A DNA stretch of 64,000 bases from an uncultured Christensenellaceae bacterium (GCA_910588685.1 CAJUPX010000002.1:62001-126000); one strand, 5' to 3'. Shown: positions 16,918 through 25,836, counted from the stretch's first letter. Made by a program: numbers and translations. Notes: generated by a model from the letters alone, not told the origin.

Positions 16918-17967
16918 ATGGAAACTAACGAAAAGCTTAAAGACGCCGGGCAAAGCGGCGAAACTGTTAACCAACCCGACCCCGCGCAACCGTCTCCGGA
17001 GCAGGTTTCAGCCGCTCCCGAAACAAACGCAGAAACAACGAAAAACGAGGTAAAAGAAAAAAAACCTGTTTTAGACAAAAAAACGCTGACCGTCGCACAA
17101 AAGAAAAAGCGCGAGGTTATGCGTTGGGTTTTGCTTAACTTCGGTATTTTAATGATGGCGGCAAGCGTTTACTTTTTCCAGACGCCGAACAATTTCACGC
17201 TCGGCGGCGTTGCCGGCATTGCCATTATTCTTGCAAGATATTTTCTTACGCAAGGCACTATAATGCTTATAATCAACGTTGCTCTGCTTATTCTCGGGCT
17301 TATAATTCTGGGTAAACAGTGTACGTTCCGCACTATTTACTGCTCGCTTATGTATACGGGCATTATATGGGGTTGCGAAAGAATAAACCTCATAGAACTT
17401 TGCACCGGCGGACAGACAACGCTTACCAACCAGCCGTTTATGGAGCTGTGTTACGCCGTTTTGCTTTTCGGTATAGGCGGAGCTATCGTATTTAACTGCG
17501 GCGCGTCGTCCGGCGGCACCGATATTATAGCGCTTATCGTTAAAAAGTTTTCTAAAATGAACGTGGGTATGGCGCTTATGATTGTGGATATGATTGTAGT
17601 TTGCGTATCGTTTTTTGCGTTCGCCGACATTCAGACCCTCCTGTATTCCGCGCTCGGACTATTTGCAAAATCTTTCCTTCTGGACGGAGTTATAGAGAGC
17701 ATAGGCAAGACAAAATATATCACCATAATTACAAACAACACAAACGATATAGCAAATTATATAATCTCGGTAATAAACCACAGCTTTACCGTTTACGACG
17801 CGGAAGGCGGTTATACGGGAGAGCCTAAAAAGGTTATGGTAACCGTTTGCAAACGCTCCGAGGCGTTAAGACTTAAAGCAAAGGTTAAACAGATAGACCC
17901 CTCCGCTTTTGTTATTATTACCGACGCTAACGAAATTCTCGGCAAAGGCTTCGGCGAAACATTCTGA
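16918..17967 (+). CDS. YitT-family membrane protein with long polar N-terminal extension
   Basis: 349 residues. Residues 1-65 are polar and rich in Pro, Glu, Lys and Ala; then comes the YitT (DUF161) membrane part with about five helices, starting WVLLNFGILMMAASVYFFQTPNNFTLGGVAGIAI. It includes the characteristic CGASSGGTDIIALIVKK segment, and ends in a cytosolic DUF2179 domain (TKYITIITNN to AFVIITDANEILGKGF). YitT proteins are widespread in Firmicutes; transport or sensing is suspected but not established. The extension is absent from the second copy. Stop is TGA; the next gene begins 15 bases on. Confidence 0.9.
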   Translation: METNEKLKDAGQSGETVNQPDPAQPSPEQVSAAPETNAETTKNEVKEKKPVLDKKTLTVAQKKKREVMRWVLLNFGILMMAASVYFFQTPNNFTLGGVAGIAIILARYFLTQGTIMLIINVALLILGLIILGKQCTFRTIYCSLMYTGIIWGCERINLIELCTGGQTTLTNQPFMELCYAVLLFGIGGAIVFNCGASSGGTDIIALIVKKFSKMNVGMALMIVDMIVVCVSFFAFADIQTLLYSALGLFAKSFLLDGVIESIGKTKYITIITNNTNDIANYIISVINHSFTVYDAEGGYTGEPKKVMVTVCKRSEALRLKAKVKQIDPSAFVIITDANEILGKGFGETF

Positions 17968-17982
17968 CCGGAGTAGTAAGAA

Positions 17983-18870
17983 ATGGCAGAAAAAAGTCAA
18001 AAACAAAAGAAAATATTAAGCCAGGTTTATACCTGGACTATGATTAACATAGGCACGCTTATGGTTGCCGCAGGCGTCTACTTTTTTAAAGCGCCGCGAA
18101 ATTTTGCCACAGGCGGCGTAAGCGGTCTTGCTATTATCCTTGCCAAATTCATAACTCCGGTTATACCGTTTATGGGTCAGGCGGAGATAAACCTTGTTAT
18201 AAACGCAATTTTACTCGTGATAGGGTTTGTTTTTCTCGGCAGAGGCTGCACATTCAAAACTGCGTACTGCACGCTCGTTTACTCAATCGAGATGTCGCTT
18301 ATGAAATATCTCCCCATTGAAGTTCCTGTAACGGACAACGAGGTATTTCTTGAATTTATTTACGCAATGGTAATTTCAAGCGCGGGCAGCGCAATACTTT
18401 TCGCCTGCAAAACGTCCTCCGGCGGCACCGATATAATAGCTCTGATTATCAAAAAATTCACTAATATGAATATCGGCCCCGCGCTTTTGTTAACAGACTT
18501 TTTGATTGCCGCGTCTACGTTTTTTATATTCGGCATACAAACCGGGCTTTATTCGATCCTGGGCTTATTTATAAAATCGGTAGTCGTGGACAGCGTGCTG
18601 GATAATATTAGAAAGACAAAATCAGTTACTATTATCACCTCGCAGCCGGAAACAATTTCCCCGTTTATACTTGAAAACATACACCGCGGCTACACCTCGT
18701 ATAAGGCGACGGGAGGTTATACTCAAAACGAGAGAACTATTATCATAACTATATGCAAACGCTCCGAAGCGCTTAAATTAAAAGCAAAAATTCACGCCGC
18801 CGACCCTACCGCGTTCGTTATTATTACAAACGCAAACGAAATTCTCGGAAAGGGTTTTGCCTCCGAATAA
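17983..18870 (+). CDS. YitT-family membrane protein, second tandem copy
   Basis: 295 residues, paralogue of the preceding protein. The same landmarks occur in order: INIGTLMVAAGVYFFKAPRNFATGGVSGLAII, CKTSSGGTDIIALIIKKF and a C-terminal DUF2179 domain ending AFVIITNANEILGKGF. It lacks the polar N-terminal extension. Same operon as the first copy, with ribosome binding site GGAG before the ATG. The two may form a heteromer or have split roles; this is inference. Confidence 0.9.
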   Translation: MAEKSQKQKKILSQVYTWTMINIGTLMVAAGVYFFKAPRNFATGGVSGLAIILAKFITPVIPFMGQAEINLVINAILLVIGFVFLGRGCTFKTAYCTLVYSIEMSLMKYLPIEVPVTDNEVFLEFIYAMVISSAGSAILFACKTSSGGTDIIALIIKKFTNMNIGPALLLTDFLIAASTFFIFGIQTGLYSILGLFIKSVVVDSVLDNIRKTKSVTIITSQPETISPFILENIHRGYTSYKATGGYTQNERTIIITICKRSEALKLKAKIHAADPTAFVIITNANEILGKGFASE

Positions 18871-18884
18871 TAACTGACGGTAAA

Positions 18885-18912
18885 AAAAAGACTTTCGTAT
18901 GGAAGTCTTTTT
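18885..18912. terminator. Bidirectional terminator after the yitT pair
   Basis: AAAAAGACTT (18885-18894) and its complement 18903-18912 around an 8-base loop. The plus strand runs into T-rich sequence, the minus strand into TTTTTTTTA. It overlaps the stop region of the converging gene. Confidence 0.8.
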
Positions 18913-21445
18913 ATTTTACATTTTCCAAAGCCTTTAACAGCGACGACTGCTCGCTTTTGCGGTTGTCGGTCCAGTCGTGGATAAAGATACGGTGAACCGC
19001 CGCTCCGCCTTTTTTCAGCCCTTCTCCAACGGCGTATTTTTCCGTAAAATCTTCGGCATTGCGCGAGGGGCGTTCGCAAAGCACGTATAAAAGGGGACGC
19101 GATAAATCCTCCGACAGAACGGCAACCGACACTTCCGCGCCGCCTATTTTATAATCCTTTACAATCCGTTTTTTATCAACGCCGTGAGCGGTTAAAAAAC
19201 CAGTAACCGACCTTATAAAATCAGCTCCGCCCGTTTCTCTTTCCGGAACGTCCGGCGGGGCTTTAATAATTACTTCGTAATTGTCTTCCCCGACGTCTTC
19301 CCCCGAACACATACGGCAAGTACCGCACGCCGCCCCGGCGAAAACATCTATTAGTTTATCTTCCGCCTGTAAATATTTTTCAGTTGCAACGGCGGCGTGT
19401 CTGCCCAATCCCTTTCTGCGCTTGCCGAGAGCCGCCAGCTTATTTTCAACGGCAAGCTTATAATACGATCTTTTGAAAATTTCGGGAATATCTTCCGCTT
19501 CCGCAACGACTTCGCCCTTTTCAAAGTAAGCGAAAAACTTGTCGAGCGGCAAGGTTTTTATTTTTTTAACCGAGCTGTAACCGAGCGCGGCGTCCAGCAA
19601 ATCAACGCTGTCGGCACAGCTTATAAACCGCTTCATATCGCCGAGCGTAAGGGCAAACGGATTACGCGTGTAGTATCCCCGGAAATATTCGCGCCCGAAC
19701 AGTATAAGCTCGTTTACTATAAACATCAAGTCGTCCATAAACGACTTATCGCGCCCGCGTACGTTTTCTAAAAACTCAATCACCCCGTTTTTGTCGCCGA
19801 ATAGCTCCGCAGTGCGCATAACCAAGGCAAAAGCGCAAGCCAGCGTTTGCATTTCTCTGCCTTTAACGTCTATTTTTGTCGCGTCCAAAATGTTTTGCAC
19901 CGCTTGATAAAGTTCCTTACGCCGCAAATGCAGCTTATAAGCTTTTATAAAATCGCCCGCCGAAAAATCACCGGGACAGGAACGGTCCTGCAAACACCGC
20001 TTTAAGAGCGTACCCGCACGCTGCACCTCTATAAGATAGCCGCTCAAACTAAGCCCCGCGAGCTTATTTATATGGTAATGCTCCAAAACTATATTCAGGC
20101 TTTCAAATTCCGGCTCGGCAAGTTCGCGGTCGAATATCCTGCAAATATGCTGCTTCTGATTATTGATTTCGTCGCCGCAAGCCGAAGCCGCAGAATAACT
20201 GCAAGCCGCGTTCAGCGCGTTTTCAAAGCTCAGAGAACCGGATGAAAAAGCTCGCAGCTTTTTATATGCGGACTTTGCCGAAAAATCGAAAGCTTTCGGC
20301 TTTGTCCTAGAGGCTGTAAGATAGGGGCGGAGTTTTTCGTATGCTTTGAGCACCGTTTTTCCGTTGCCGCCGTCAAGTTTATCAAACACCGCGAGCGCGT
20401 CGCGCATATAATCCTTCCGTTCGGCTTCGAGCTCGGTTATTCTCTGGTTGAATTCCAAAAGCATATCAAACGGCAGACTGTCGGCATACTTTCCGCCGCG
20501 CACGAATATATCGCTGTTTCCGCATATTTTCTTTATATCGGAATACGTAAGGCTGTGGTCAACTCCGCAAGCCGCAAGCTTTTCAAATGCCGGAACGTTT
20601 TCGCTGCCCGCCATATCAAACTGTTCGTTACCGTAAAAGTATACTCCGTTAAAACCGTTGATAAGTTCTTCCAACCTTTTATAGCCGCAGGGAACGTTCT
20701 CCAAACCGAGAAGACAGTTCATCTCCTCTCTTTCAAGCGCATTGTCCGACAGCGCGGCAATTACGTTTACAAGCGTAAGATTGCCCGGCGCACTTTCCAT
20801 AACGCCCGTAACGTTTTGCATAGCACGCTTTATTCCGGCATATTTCGACAGCATTTCCCCGCGCTTAGCTGCGTTATTTACCCCGAACCAGGGACAAAGC
20901 GATATATCACCGCCGTCTGACATTTTACCGAAATACACGCTTGCAAGCTCAACCTTCTGCATAAGTCCGCTGAATTTTTCAGGCGTCAGCCTGGCAATTT
21001 TTCCCGGCTCGGCAAACGCTATCAACGGCAATTCCGATGACAATATAAAATCGAGCGCACTGTAATACGACTCCCCGGCAACGTCGTCCGCATACATCTC
21101 GTCAACAAATTGTTTAATATCTTTTAACGCGTTGGTTTTATCGCGCAGCGCACGACGGCAATCTTCCTGCTCCTTATCGGTCAAATCCTTAATTTTTAAC
21201 GGCTTTGCAGGCGCCCCGGCATTTTCATATTGTGTACAGCTTTTCACTTCGACGGGCAAACACGAATAAACTTCTGAAAGCACCGCGTCTCCGGCGGTAA
21301 AAAGCACGCGGCTGCCCTGCGCAAGATACGCCGTTATCAACGCGCAAATCCTGCGCAGGGCAGCCGGAGAAACCGTCAAAATATTGCCGTCAATATCAAC
21401 TCCGCTCAGCTCGCTATTCAGATAATCCTTTAAAAAATCCGCCAT
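18911..21445 (-). CDS. Degenerate DUF4011/DUF3320-type helicase relative, 844 aa
   Basis: No strong named match, but several blocks in order resemble the large superfamily 1 helicases with DUF4011/DUF3320. The first is TAYLAQGSRVLFTAGDAVLSEV (after the P-loop in those enzymes, about residue 40). The long spacer carries LTPEKFSGLMQKV and CPWFGV (HPWRG in the family, about 184), then IPEIFKRSYYKLAVENKL. At the end are GGADFIRSVTGFLTAHGV and VHRIFIHDWTDN, which match the Vsr-like nuclease domain (IHRIWSTDW). The Walker A site, the DEAS motif and motifs III-VI are missing, and the nuclease positions IDLAV and ECDG read AEVSVAV and CERPS. It is therefore probably catalytically dead. I place the start at the ATG 21445; a GTG at 21508 also opens the frame, but an excellent promoter lies within that stretch. 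Confidence 0.6.
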   Translation of the reverse strand: MADFLKDYLNSELSGVDIDGNILTVSPAALRRICALITAYLAQGSRVLFTAGDAVLSEVYSCLPVEVKSCTQYENAGAPAKPLKIKDLTDKEQEDCRRALRDKTNALKDIKQFVDEMYADDVAGESYYSALDFILSSELPLIAFAEPGKIARLTPEKFSGLMQKVELASVYFGKMSDGGDISLCPWFGVNNAAKRGEMLSKYAGIKRAMQNVTGVMESAPGNLTLVNVIAALSDNALEREEMNCLLGLENVPCGYKRLEELINGFNGVYFYGNEQFDMAGSENVPAFEKLAACGVDHSLTYSDIKKICGNSDIFVRGGKYADSLPFDMLLEFNQRITELEAERKDYMRDALAVFDKLDGGNGKTVLKAYEKLRPYLTASRTKPKAFDFSAKSAYKKLRAFSSGSLSFENALNAACSYSAASACGDEINNQKQHICRIFDRELAEPEFESLNIVLEHYHINKLAGLSLSGYLIEVQRAGTLLKRCLQDRSCPGDFSAGDFIKAYKLHLRRKELYQAVQNILDATKIDVKGREMQTLACAFALVMRTAELFGDKNGVIEFLENVRGRDKSFMDDLMFIVNELILFGREYFRGYYTRNPFALTLGDMKRFISCADSVDLLDAALGYSSVKKIKTLPLDKFFAYFEKGEVVAEAEDIPEIFKRSYYKLAVENKLAALGKRRKGLGRHAAVATEKYLQAEDKLIDVFAGAACGTCRMCSGEDVGEDNYEVIIKAPPDVPERETGGADFIRSVTGFLTAHGVDKKRIVKDYKIGGAEVSVAVLSEDLSRPLLYVLCERPSRNAEDFTEKYAVGEGLKKGGAAVHRIFIHDWTDNRKSEQSSLLKALENVK

Positions 21446-21473
21446 ATCATTCCGCCCGTTAAATATCATTCGT

Positions 21474-21502
21474 ATTTTATCACACATATCCCGCGTTGTC
21501 AA
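21474..21502 (-). promoter_or_regulatory. Promoter of the helicase-relative gene
   Basis: Minus strand TTGACA (21502-21497), a 17-base spacer, TAAAAT (21479-21474). Transcription would start near 21467, which rules out the upstream GTG at 21508 and supports the ATG at 21445. Confidence 0.75.
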
Positions 21503-21518
21503 TTGCACAAGTAAATAA

Positions 21519-22460
21519 TTATCCGCATACCTCAGTAAATACCCTTATAAAGTTTTTATAGGCAATCTTTTCAAGCGTTGCGCTTTTTATTCCTTTAAGG
21601 TTTAGATAGTTTAACAACGCAGGCATCTTTGCAGCGTCTTCAAGCCCGCGGACTTCGGGTATGCCGTCAAAGTCGCTACCGAACGCAACGCTGTCTTCCC
21701 CGCCTGTATTTATAAGATGCCGGATATGTTTGAGTATACGGTCAAAAACGTCGCCGCCGCCCAAAAAGTCTTTACAGAAATTTACGCCGGTAACGCCGCC
21801 GCAAGCGGCAATTTCTTTTATGAGTTCATCCGTTAAATTGCGGCATACCCCGCAAACCCCGGCTGCGTTGGAATGGCTTGCAACCGCGGGAATTTTGCGC
21901 TTTGAAAGTATTTGCCGCGCTCCGCCGTCGGACAGGTGTGAAATATCCACGATTATTTTCATACCGTCGAGCATTTCAACCGCCTCCGCGCCCGACGCGG
22001 TCAAGCCACGACTTTCCCTGTTTTTAAACAACGGCAGCCCGTCTTTAAAAATAAGGTTGGGAAACGCAAGCTCGTTCTGATAATTCCATACAAGCGACGC
22101 CATTTTTACGCCGTACCCGCCGAGTATTTCAAGCCCCGATAAATCGCCTTTCAAAAATCCCAGGTTTTCCACAGTTAAAACCGCGCCTACTTTACCCTCT
22201 TTTTCCGCGCGGAAAAAATCCGCTCCGCAGGTCACGGGCAGAACGGAATTACTGTATTTTTTAAGCTGTTCTTTATAATAATTTACGTAAAAGGCGAACT
22301 TGTCCCTATCCGCGCCCTGCGTAAACACGGCAAAGCACTGCGCAAGACAACCGCCTTTTTGCAGTTTTTCCACGCACGCCATAACGCCGCCGCCGTAAAA
22401 ATCCAACCCGCCGTCGGCGCAACGCGTAACCGTGTCGCAGTGTAAATCGATATATTGCAC
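21519..22460 (-). CDS. Membrane dipeptidase family (M19) metallopeptidase
   Basis: Zinc dipeptidase of the renal dipeptidase family, 313 residues, no signal peptide. The metal-binding start DLHCDTVTRC (residues 5-14) and later GAVLTVENL, IVDISHLSDGGA, VASHSNAAGVC, RNLTDELIKEIAACGGVTGVNF and VAFGSDFDGIPEV are all hallmark segments. It probably cleaves small or D-residue dipeptides, such as cell-wall fragments, in the cytoplasm. It begins with GTG at 22460 behind a strong AGGAGGAAAG site that overlaps the spoVM stop, and is the last gene of the long operon. Confidence 0.92.
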   Translation of the reverse strand: MQYIDLHCDTVTRCADGGLDFYGGGVMACVEKLQKGGCLAQCFAVFTQGADRDKFAFYVNYYKEQLKKYSNSVLPVTCGADFFRAEKEGKVGAVLTVENLGFLKGDLSGLEILGGYGVKMASLVWNYQNELAFPNLIFKDGLPLFKNRESRGLTASGAEAVEMLDGMKIIVDISHLSDGGARQILSKRKIPAVASHSNAAGVCGVCRNLTDELIKEIAACGGVTGVNFCKDFLGGGDVFDRILKHIRHLINTGGEDSVAFGSDFDGIPEVRGLEDAAKMPALLNYLNLKGIKSATLEKIAYKNFIRVFTEVCG

Positions 22461-22468
22461 CTTTCCTC

Positions 22469-22546
22469 CTATCTGCGGCTTTTGCGGCAGAAAAGTCTTA
22501 AAAATTTTCTTACGGGTTTAGGCGGTTTAACGCAAATAACTGTCAT
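22469..22546 (-). CDS. spoVM: SpoVM, 25-residue stage V sporulation peptide
   Basis: A 25-codon gene starting ATG at 22546 and ending TAG at 22469. The peptide begins MTVICVKPPKPVRKFLRLF and ends in a basic tail CRKSRR. SpoVM of B. subtilis is a 26-residue amphipathic helix that recognises the curved forespore membrane and recruits SpoIVA for coat assembly. The shared pattern is a short beta-branched start, K-x-P-K, then a hydrophobic/basic helix. Its position immediately after thiN, which follows rpe, is the position of spoVM in B. subtilis. AGGAG overlaps the thiN stop 7 bases before the ATG. Synteny plus pattern make this a good call, though so short a sequence cannot prove it alone. Confidence 0.75.
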   Translation of the reverse strand: MTVICVKPPKPVRKFLRLFCRKSRR

Positions 22547-22556
22547 ACAATAGCTC

Positions 22557-23159
22557 CTAAACGGGGTAAATATTTATTATAACCAAAGCGCAGCCGTCAA
22601 CTTTGAGATATGCCTTTTCGCTCAGCACGATATTTGAAAGTCCTCTGCACTCGCCGTAACCTATCCTGTCGGGATAGGCGTATTTTAACCCCTCACTATC
22701 TATTATATTCAGCGAGCCGCCGAAAGGTAACACCGAAACCGTTTTATTTTTATATTCGCCGAACAAAATTTTTCCGCCGGCAGGAAACATAACCGACTTT
22801 TCGGTATACGCCCTGCATTTTACACCAGCCGAATATGCGCGGTACAAAAGCTGCAAATTGCCTAAAAAATGGTCTTCCCTGCCGCCCCCGAAGCCGTAAA
22901 ACTCTATTTCGTCAACACCCTCTAAAAGCATTTTAATCAGCGCAATCTCGCCGTCGGTAAAGTCCTTTTCGGCGGGATAAATTTCCTCGGGCGGAGGATA
23001 GGGCGTTTGATTCAACGAATCGAAATCGCCTATATTTTTGTCGATTTTAATTCTGCCTTTCGCCCACGCATATGCGCCGTCGCAGCAGTATACTACGGCG
23101 TTTTCCGCGTTTATAGCCTTATAATACGGCTCACCGTTGAGTAATATTATGCCTTTCAT
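22557..23159 (-). CDS. thiN: Thiamine diphosphokinase
   Basis: Converts thiamine and ATP to thiamine diphosphate. The protein has 200 residues. Visible features are CCDGAYAWA (23-34 region), the metal-binding IGDFDSL (about 43-49), KDFTDGEIAL (64-75 region) and YGFGGGREDHFLGNL (about 88-102), all conserved in TPK/ThiN, followed by a C-terminal beta domain with VSVLPFGG and GLSNIV. Its ATG overlaps the rpe stop (ATGA), and spoVM follows 10 bases after its TAG. Confidence 0.92.
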   Translation of the reverse strand: MKGIILLNGEPYYKAINAENAVVYCCDGAYAWAKGRIKIDKNIGDFDSLNQTPYPPPEEIYPAEKDFTDGEIALIKMLLEGVDEIEFYGFGGGREDHFLGNLQLLYRAYSAGVKCRAYTEKSVMFPAGGKILFGEYKNKTVSVLPFGGSLNIIDSEGLKYAYPDRIGYGECRGLSNIVLSEKAYLKVDGCALVIINIYPV

Positions 23160-23821
23160 CGTCTTAAAGCGGCAATAGCCTCCGCCATATCCTCCGCACC
23201 GAACACCGCCGACCCGGCTACGAGCACGTTGGCGCCCGCTTCGCGTATCTGTGCGGCGTTTTGCATTGTCACGCCGCCGTCGATTTCAATGTCAAGTTCG
23301 GGTCTGCCTATATTTACTGCATATTCTCGCGCCTTTTTAATTTTATCAAGCGCCCCGGGAATGAATTTCTGTCCGCCGTACCCCGGATATACCGACATTA
23401 ACAGCACTATATCGCAGAGCGGAAACACCGGGAATATGTTTTCGACAGGCACGTCGGGATTTACAACTGCGCCGCACTTAACGCCGTACGATTTTATGAG
23501 CGCGAGCGTTTCTTCCAGATACGTATCGGATATTTTTTTACACGCCTTATAGTGTACGGTAATTATATCCGCGCCCGCGGCGGCAAAAAATTTGACCTGC
23601 GTTTTAGGGTGCTCTATCATAAGGTGAGCGTCAAGCGGAAGCTTTGTAAGCTTGCGGATATTTTTTATCATCTGCCCGCCGAAAGTTATGGGCTCCACAA
23701 ACGTGCCGTCCATTACGTCGCAGTGTATCAGGTCGGCTCCGCATAGCTCAATTTTTTTTATCGCCTCTCCCATTGCCGAAAAATCTGCGGAGAGTATAGA
23801 AGGCGCTATTTTAATTTGCAT
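23156..23821 (-). CDS. rpe: Ribulose-phosphate 3-epimerase
   Basis: Interconverts ribulose-5-phosphate and xylulose-5-phosphate in the pentose phosphate pathway. The protein has 221 residues, full length for this TIM barrel. Motifs are IAPSILSADF (start), LIHCDVMDGTFV with the metal/catalytic residues, LDAHLMIEHP, LLMSVYPGYGGQKFIP and DIEIDGGVTMQNA, then a phosphate-binding NVLVAGSAVFGA. It starts 3 bases after rlmN and overlaps thiN by 4 bases. Confidence 0.96.
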   Translation of the reverse strand: MQIKIAPSILSADFSAMGEAIKKIELCGADLIHCDVMDGTFVEPITFGGQMIKNIRKLTKLPLDAHLMIEHPKTQVKFFAAAGADIITVHYKACKKISDTYLEETLALIKSYGVKCGAVVNPDVPVENIFPVFPLCDIVLLMSVYPGYGGQKFIPGALDKIKKAREYAVNIGRPELDIEIDGGVTMQNAAQIREAGANVLVAGSAVFGAEDMAEAIAALRR

Positions 23822-23824
23822 AAT

Positions 23825-24868
23825 TCAGTTTCCTTTTTTTAAATATCCCGCGCGCAGCTGACCGCACGCCCCGCCTACGTCAACCCCTATCTGTCTGCGC
23901 AGTGTTGCGGACAGTCCGCCTTTTGTAAGCGATTCGAGAAATGAGTAAGCTTGTTTTTCCGTTACCGTTTTAAGCTCGCGCTCTTCAACCTCGTTAAGTC
24001 GTATTAAATTTACGTGGCAAGGTTTGCCTTTTAAAAGCTTTATAAGCGCTTCGGCGTGCTCTTTATCGCAGTTTTCTTCCGCAATCAGCGAGTATTCAAA
24101 TATGTACCGCCTGCCGGTCTTTTGAAAATAGTACGAACACGCCTTTAATATTTCTGCTATTTTGTATTTTTTTGCAACGGGCATAGTACGCGCCCGCCCC
24201 TCGTCTGTAACCTGGTGAAGCGAGATAGTAAGATTTACAGGCAGCCCCTCGTCCGCAAGCGAATATATTTTGGGCACCAAACCGCACGTTGAAAGCGATA
24301 TATTGCGGGCAGAAACGTTAATTCCGCCCGAAGCCGTAATATTTTTTAAAAACGATAAAACTTCTTCGTAATTATCGAGCGGCTCTCCGCTGCCCATAAG
24401 CACTATATTTGTTACCGCCCGGTCTTTTTCGTTGCCGCCGTGCAGAGCGTTAACCGTTAATACTTGCGATAAAATTTCTCCGGACGAGAGATTGCGCACA
24501 AGCCCGCCGAGCGTGCTCGCGCAGAATTTACAGCCCATACGGCAGCCGACCTGTGTTGAAACGCACTGGGTATTGCCGTACTTGTACTTCATCAGCACTC
24601 CCTCTATTATGTTGCCGTCCGAAAGTCCGAACAGGTATTTTTCAGTACCGTCGGAAGAGCGGAGCGTGCTTATAATTTTAACGGGTTCGTCCTCGTAAAG
24701 CTCCAAAAGCCTGCCTTTAAGCTCAGAGGAAAGCGCGGGTATTTGACTTATTTTTTTGCCGCGCATAAGTCCGGAGTAAATTTGCTTGGCGCGGAACTTT
24801 TTTTCGCCCCATTGCTCCATTAAATTTTCAAGCCCGGCAAAGCTCAGATCCTGTAAAATCTTTTTCAT
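23825..24868 (-). CDS. rlmN: 23S rRNA (adenine-2503-C2)-methyltransferase, radical SAM
   Basis: Methylates A2503 of 23S rRNA (and tRNA A37). The protein has 347 residues. The 4Fe-4S cluster motif is Cys109-x3-Cys113-x2-Cys116 in GCRMGCKFCASTLGG. Also present are the family segment VLMGSGEPLDNYEEVLSFL and the C-terminal methyl-carrying Cys335 in GGACGQLR. It overlaps the hydrolase gene before it by 4 bases and sits 3 bases before rpe. Confidence 0.96.
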   Translation of the reverse strand: MKKILQDLSFAGLENLMEQWGEKKFRAKQIYSGLMRGKKISQIPALSSELKGRLLELYEDEPVKIISTLRSSDGTEKYLFGLSDGNIIEGVLMKYKYGNTQCVSTQVGCRMGCKFCASTLGGLVRNLSSGEILSQVLTVNALHGGNEKDRAVTNIVLMGSGEPLDNYEEVLSFLKNITASGGINVSARNISLSTCGLVPKIYSLADEGLPVNLTISLHQVTDEGRARTMPVAKKYKIAEILKACSYYFQKTGRRYIFEYSLIAEENCDKEHAEALIKLLKGKPCHVNLIRLNEVEERELKTVTEKQAYSFLESLTKGGLSATLRRQIGVDVGGACGQLRAGYLKKGN

Positions 24869-25836
24869 TCTATAAATTGTATGAGCGCGTTAAAACACTC
24901 TTCCATAGCCTGCGCAGACGGCATATGTCCCGAATTTTTTACGACCCGGACGGTCACGTTTTCATTATTGCTGTTTTGCGCGGCGGCAAGCACGTTTTTT
25001 GTTGAAGTTATTATATCGGTATCGCCCTGCAATATAAGGTATTTTACGCGTACCTGCGCAAGCTCGGCCGTCAAATCAAGTTGCAGCAGCTCACGCCAAA
25101 GAATTTTGTTCTGCCTGTAACCGTTTTTTACAATAGCTTTAAAATCTTTAAACGAATAGTCGGGACTTGTAATTAAGCCCTTAACAATTTTTCCTACGGG
25201 CGCGGGTTTTGCATTTTTGTTGTTGTACGCGTCGGTATATTTGTTTAAAAGCTTATACAGCTTTTTTAAATTTGCGTCCAAAACAGAGTACTCGCAGCCG
25301 GCGTCCGTTTGAAGAATTTTTTGCACTTCCTGCCTTTTGCTTTGCGGAGCGTTTTCAAACGCGGACGCAACTTCTTCGTTGAAAAAAAGATTTTTAAGAA
25401 CCTGTCCGTAAACCAACACCCCGTCAAGCATTTCGGGCGCGCGCACCGCCGTTTTAAGCGCGAGTACGCTGCCCCAGCTCATACCTAAAAGATAGAGTCT
25501 GTTTTGCGGAAATCTTTTCTTTATTTCGCAAACGAGGTCAAATGTCATATTTACGAAATCTTCTGTATTTAAAGTATCTATCTTAAAATTATTTATGCCG
25601 CAGCCGAGCTGATCCCAAAAAACCATTACGGCTTTATCCGTCCATTCCGGAAAAAGCCCGCGGCAACCTACGGAAAAGGGCACGGGCGAGCCCGGTCCGC
25701 CGTGTAATGCAATAACTACGGGCAGATTTTTACTTTTTCCTTCTATTGCTATTTTCTGAACGTGTCTGCCGAGAGATACTTCTGCAATCTCCGATACCTC
25801 GCAGCTCCGTATGTATTTTTTTCTTGCTTTATTCAT
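24865..25836 (-). CDS. Alpha/beta hydrolase, proline iminopeptidase-like
   Basis: Serine hydrolase of 323 residues. It carries the oxyanion segment LHGGPGSP (44-51), which is typical of the prolyl iminopeptidase group, and the nucleophile Ser120 in LGMSWGSV. An acid residue lies in LQGDTDIIT (Asp271 or 273) and His303 in NSGHMPSA. A helical cap lies between about 140 and 255. No signal peptide. Overlaps rsmB by 8 bases and rlmN by 4. In B. subtilis rsmB is followed directly by rlmN, so this gene is an insertion into the conserved order. Substrate unknown; probably an N-terminal proline peptide or an ester. Confidence 0.85.
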   Translation of the reverse strand: MNKARKKYIRSCEVSEIAEVSLGRHVQKIAIEGKSKNLPVVIALHGGPGSPVPFSVGCRGLFPEWTDKAVMVFWDQLGCGINNFKIDTLNTEDFVNMTFDLVCEIKKRFPQNRLYLLGMSWGSVLALKTAVRAPEMLDGVLVYGQVLKNLFFNEEVASAFENAPQSKRQEVQKILQTDAGCEYSVLDANLKKLYKLLNKYTDAYNNKNAKPAPVGKIVKGLITSPDYSFKDFKAIVKNGYRQNKILWRELLQLDLTAELAQVRVKYLILQGDTDIITSTKNVLAAAQNSNNENVTVRVVKNSGHMPSAQAMEECFNALIQFIE

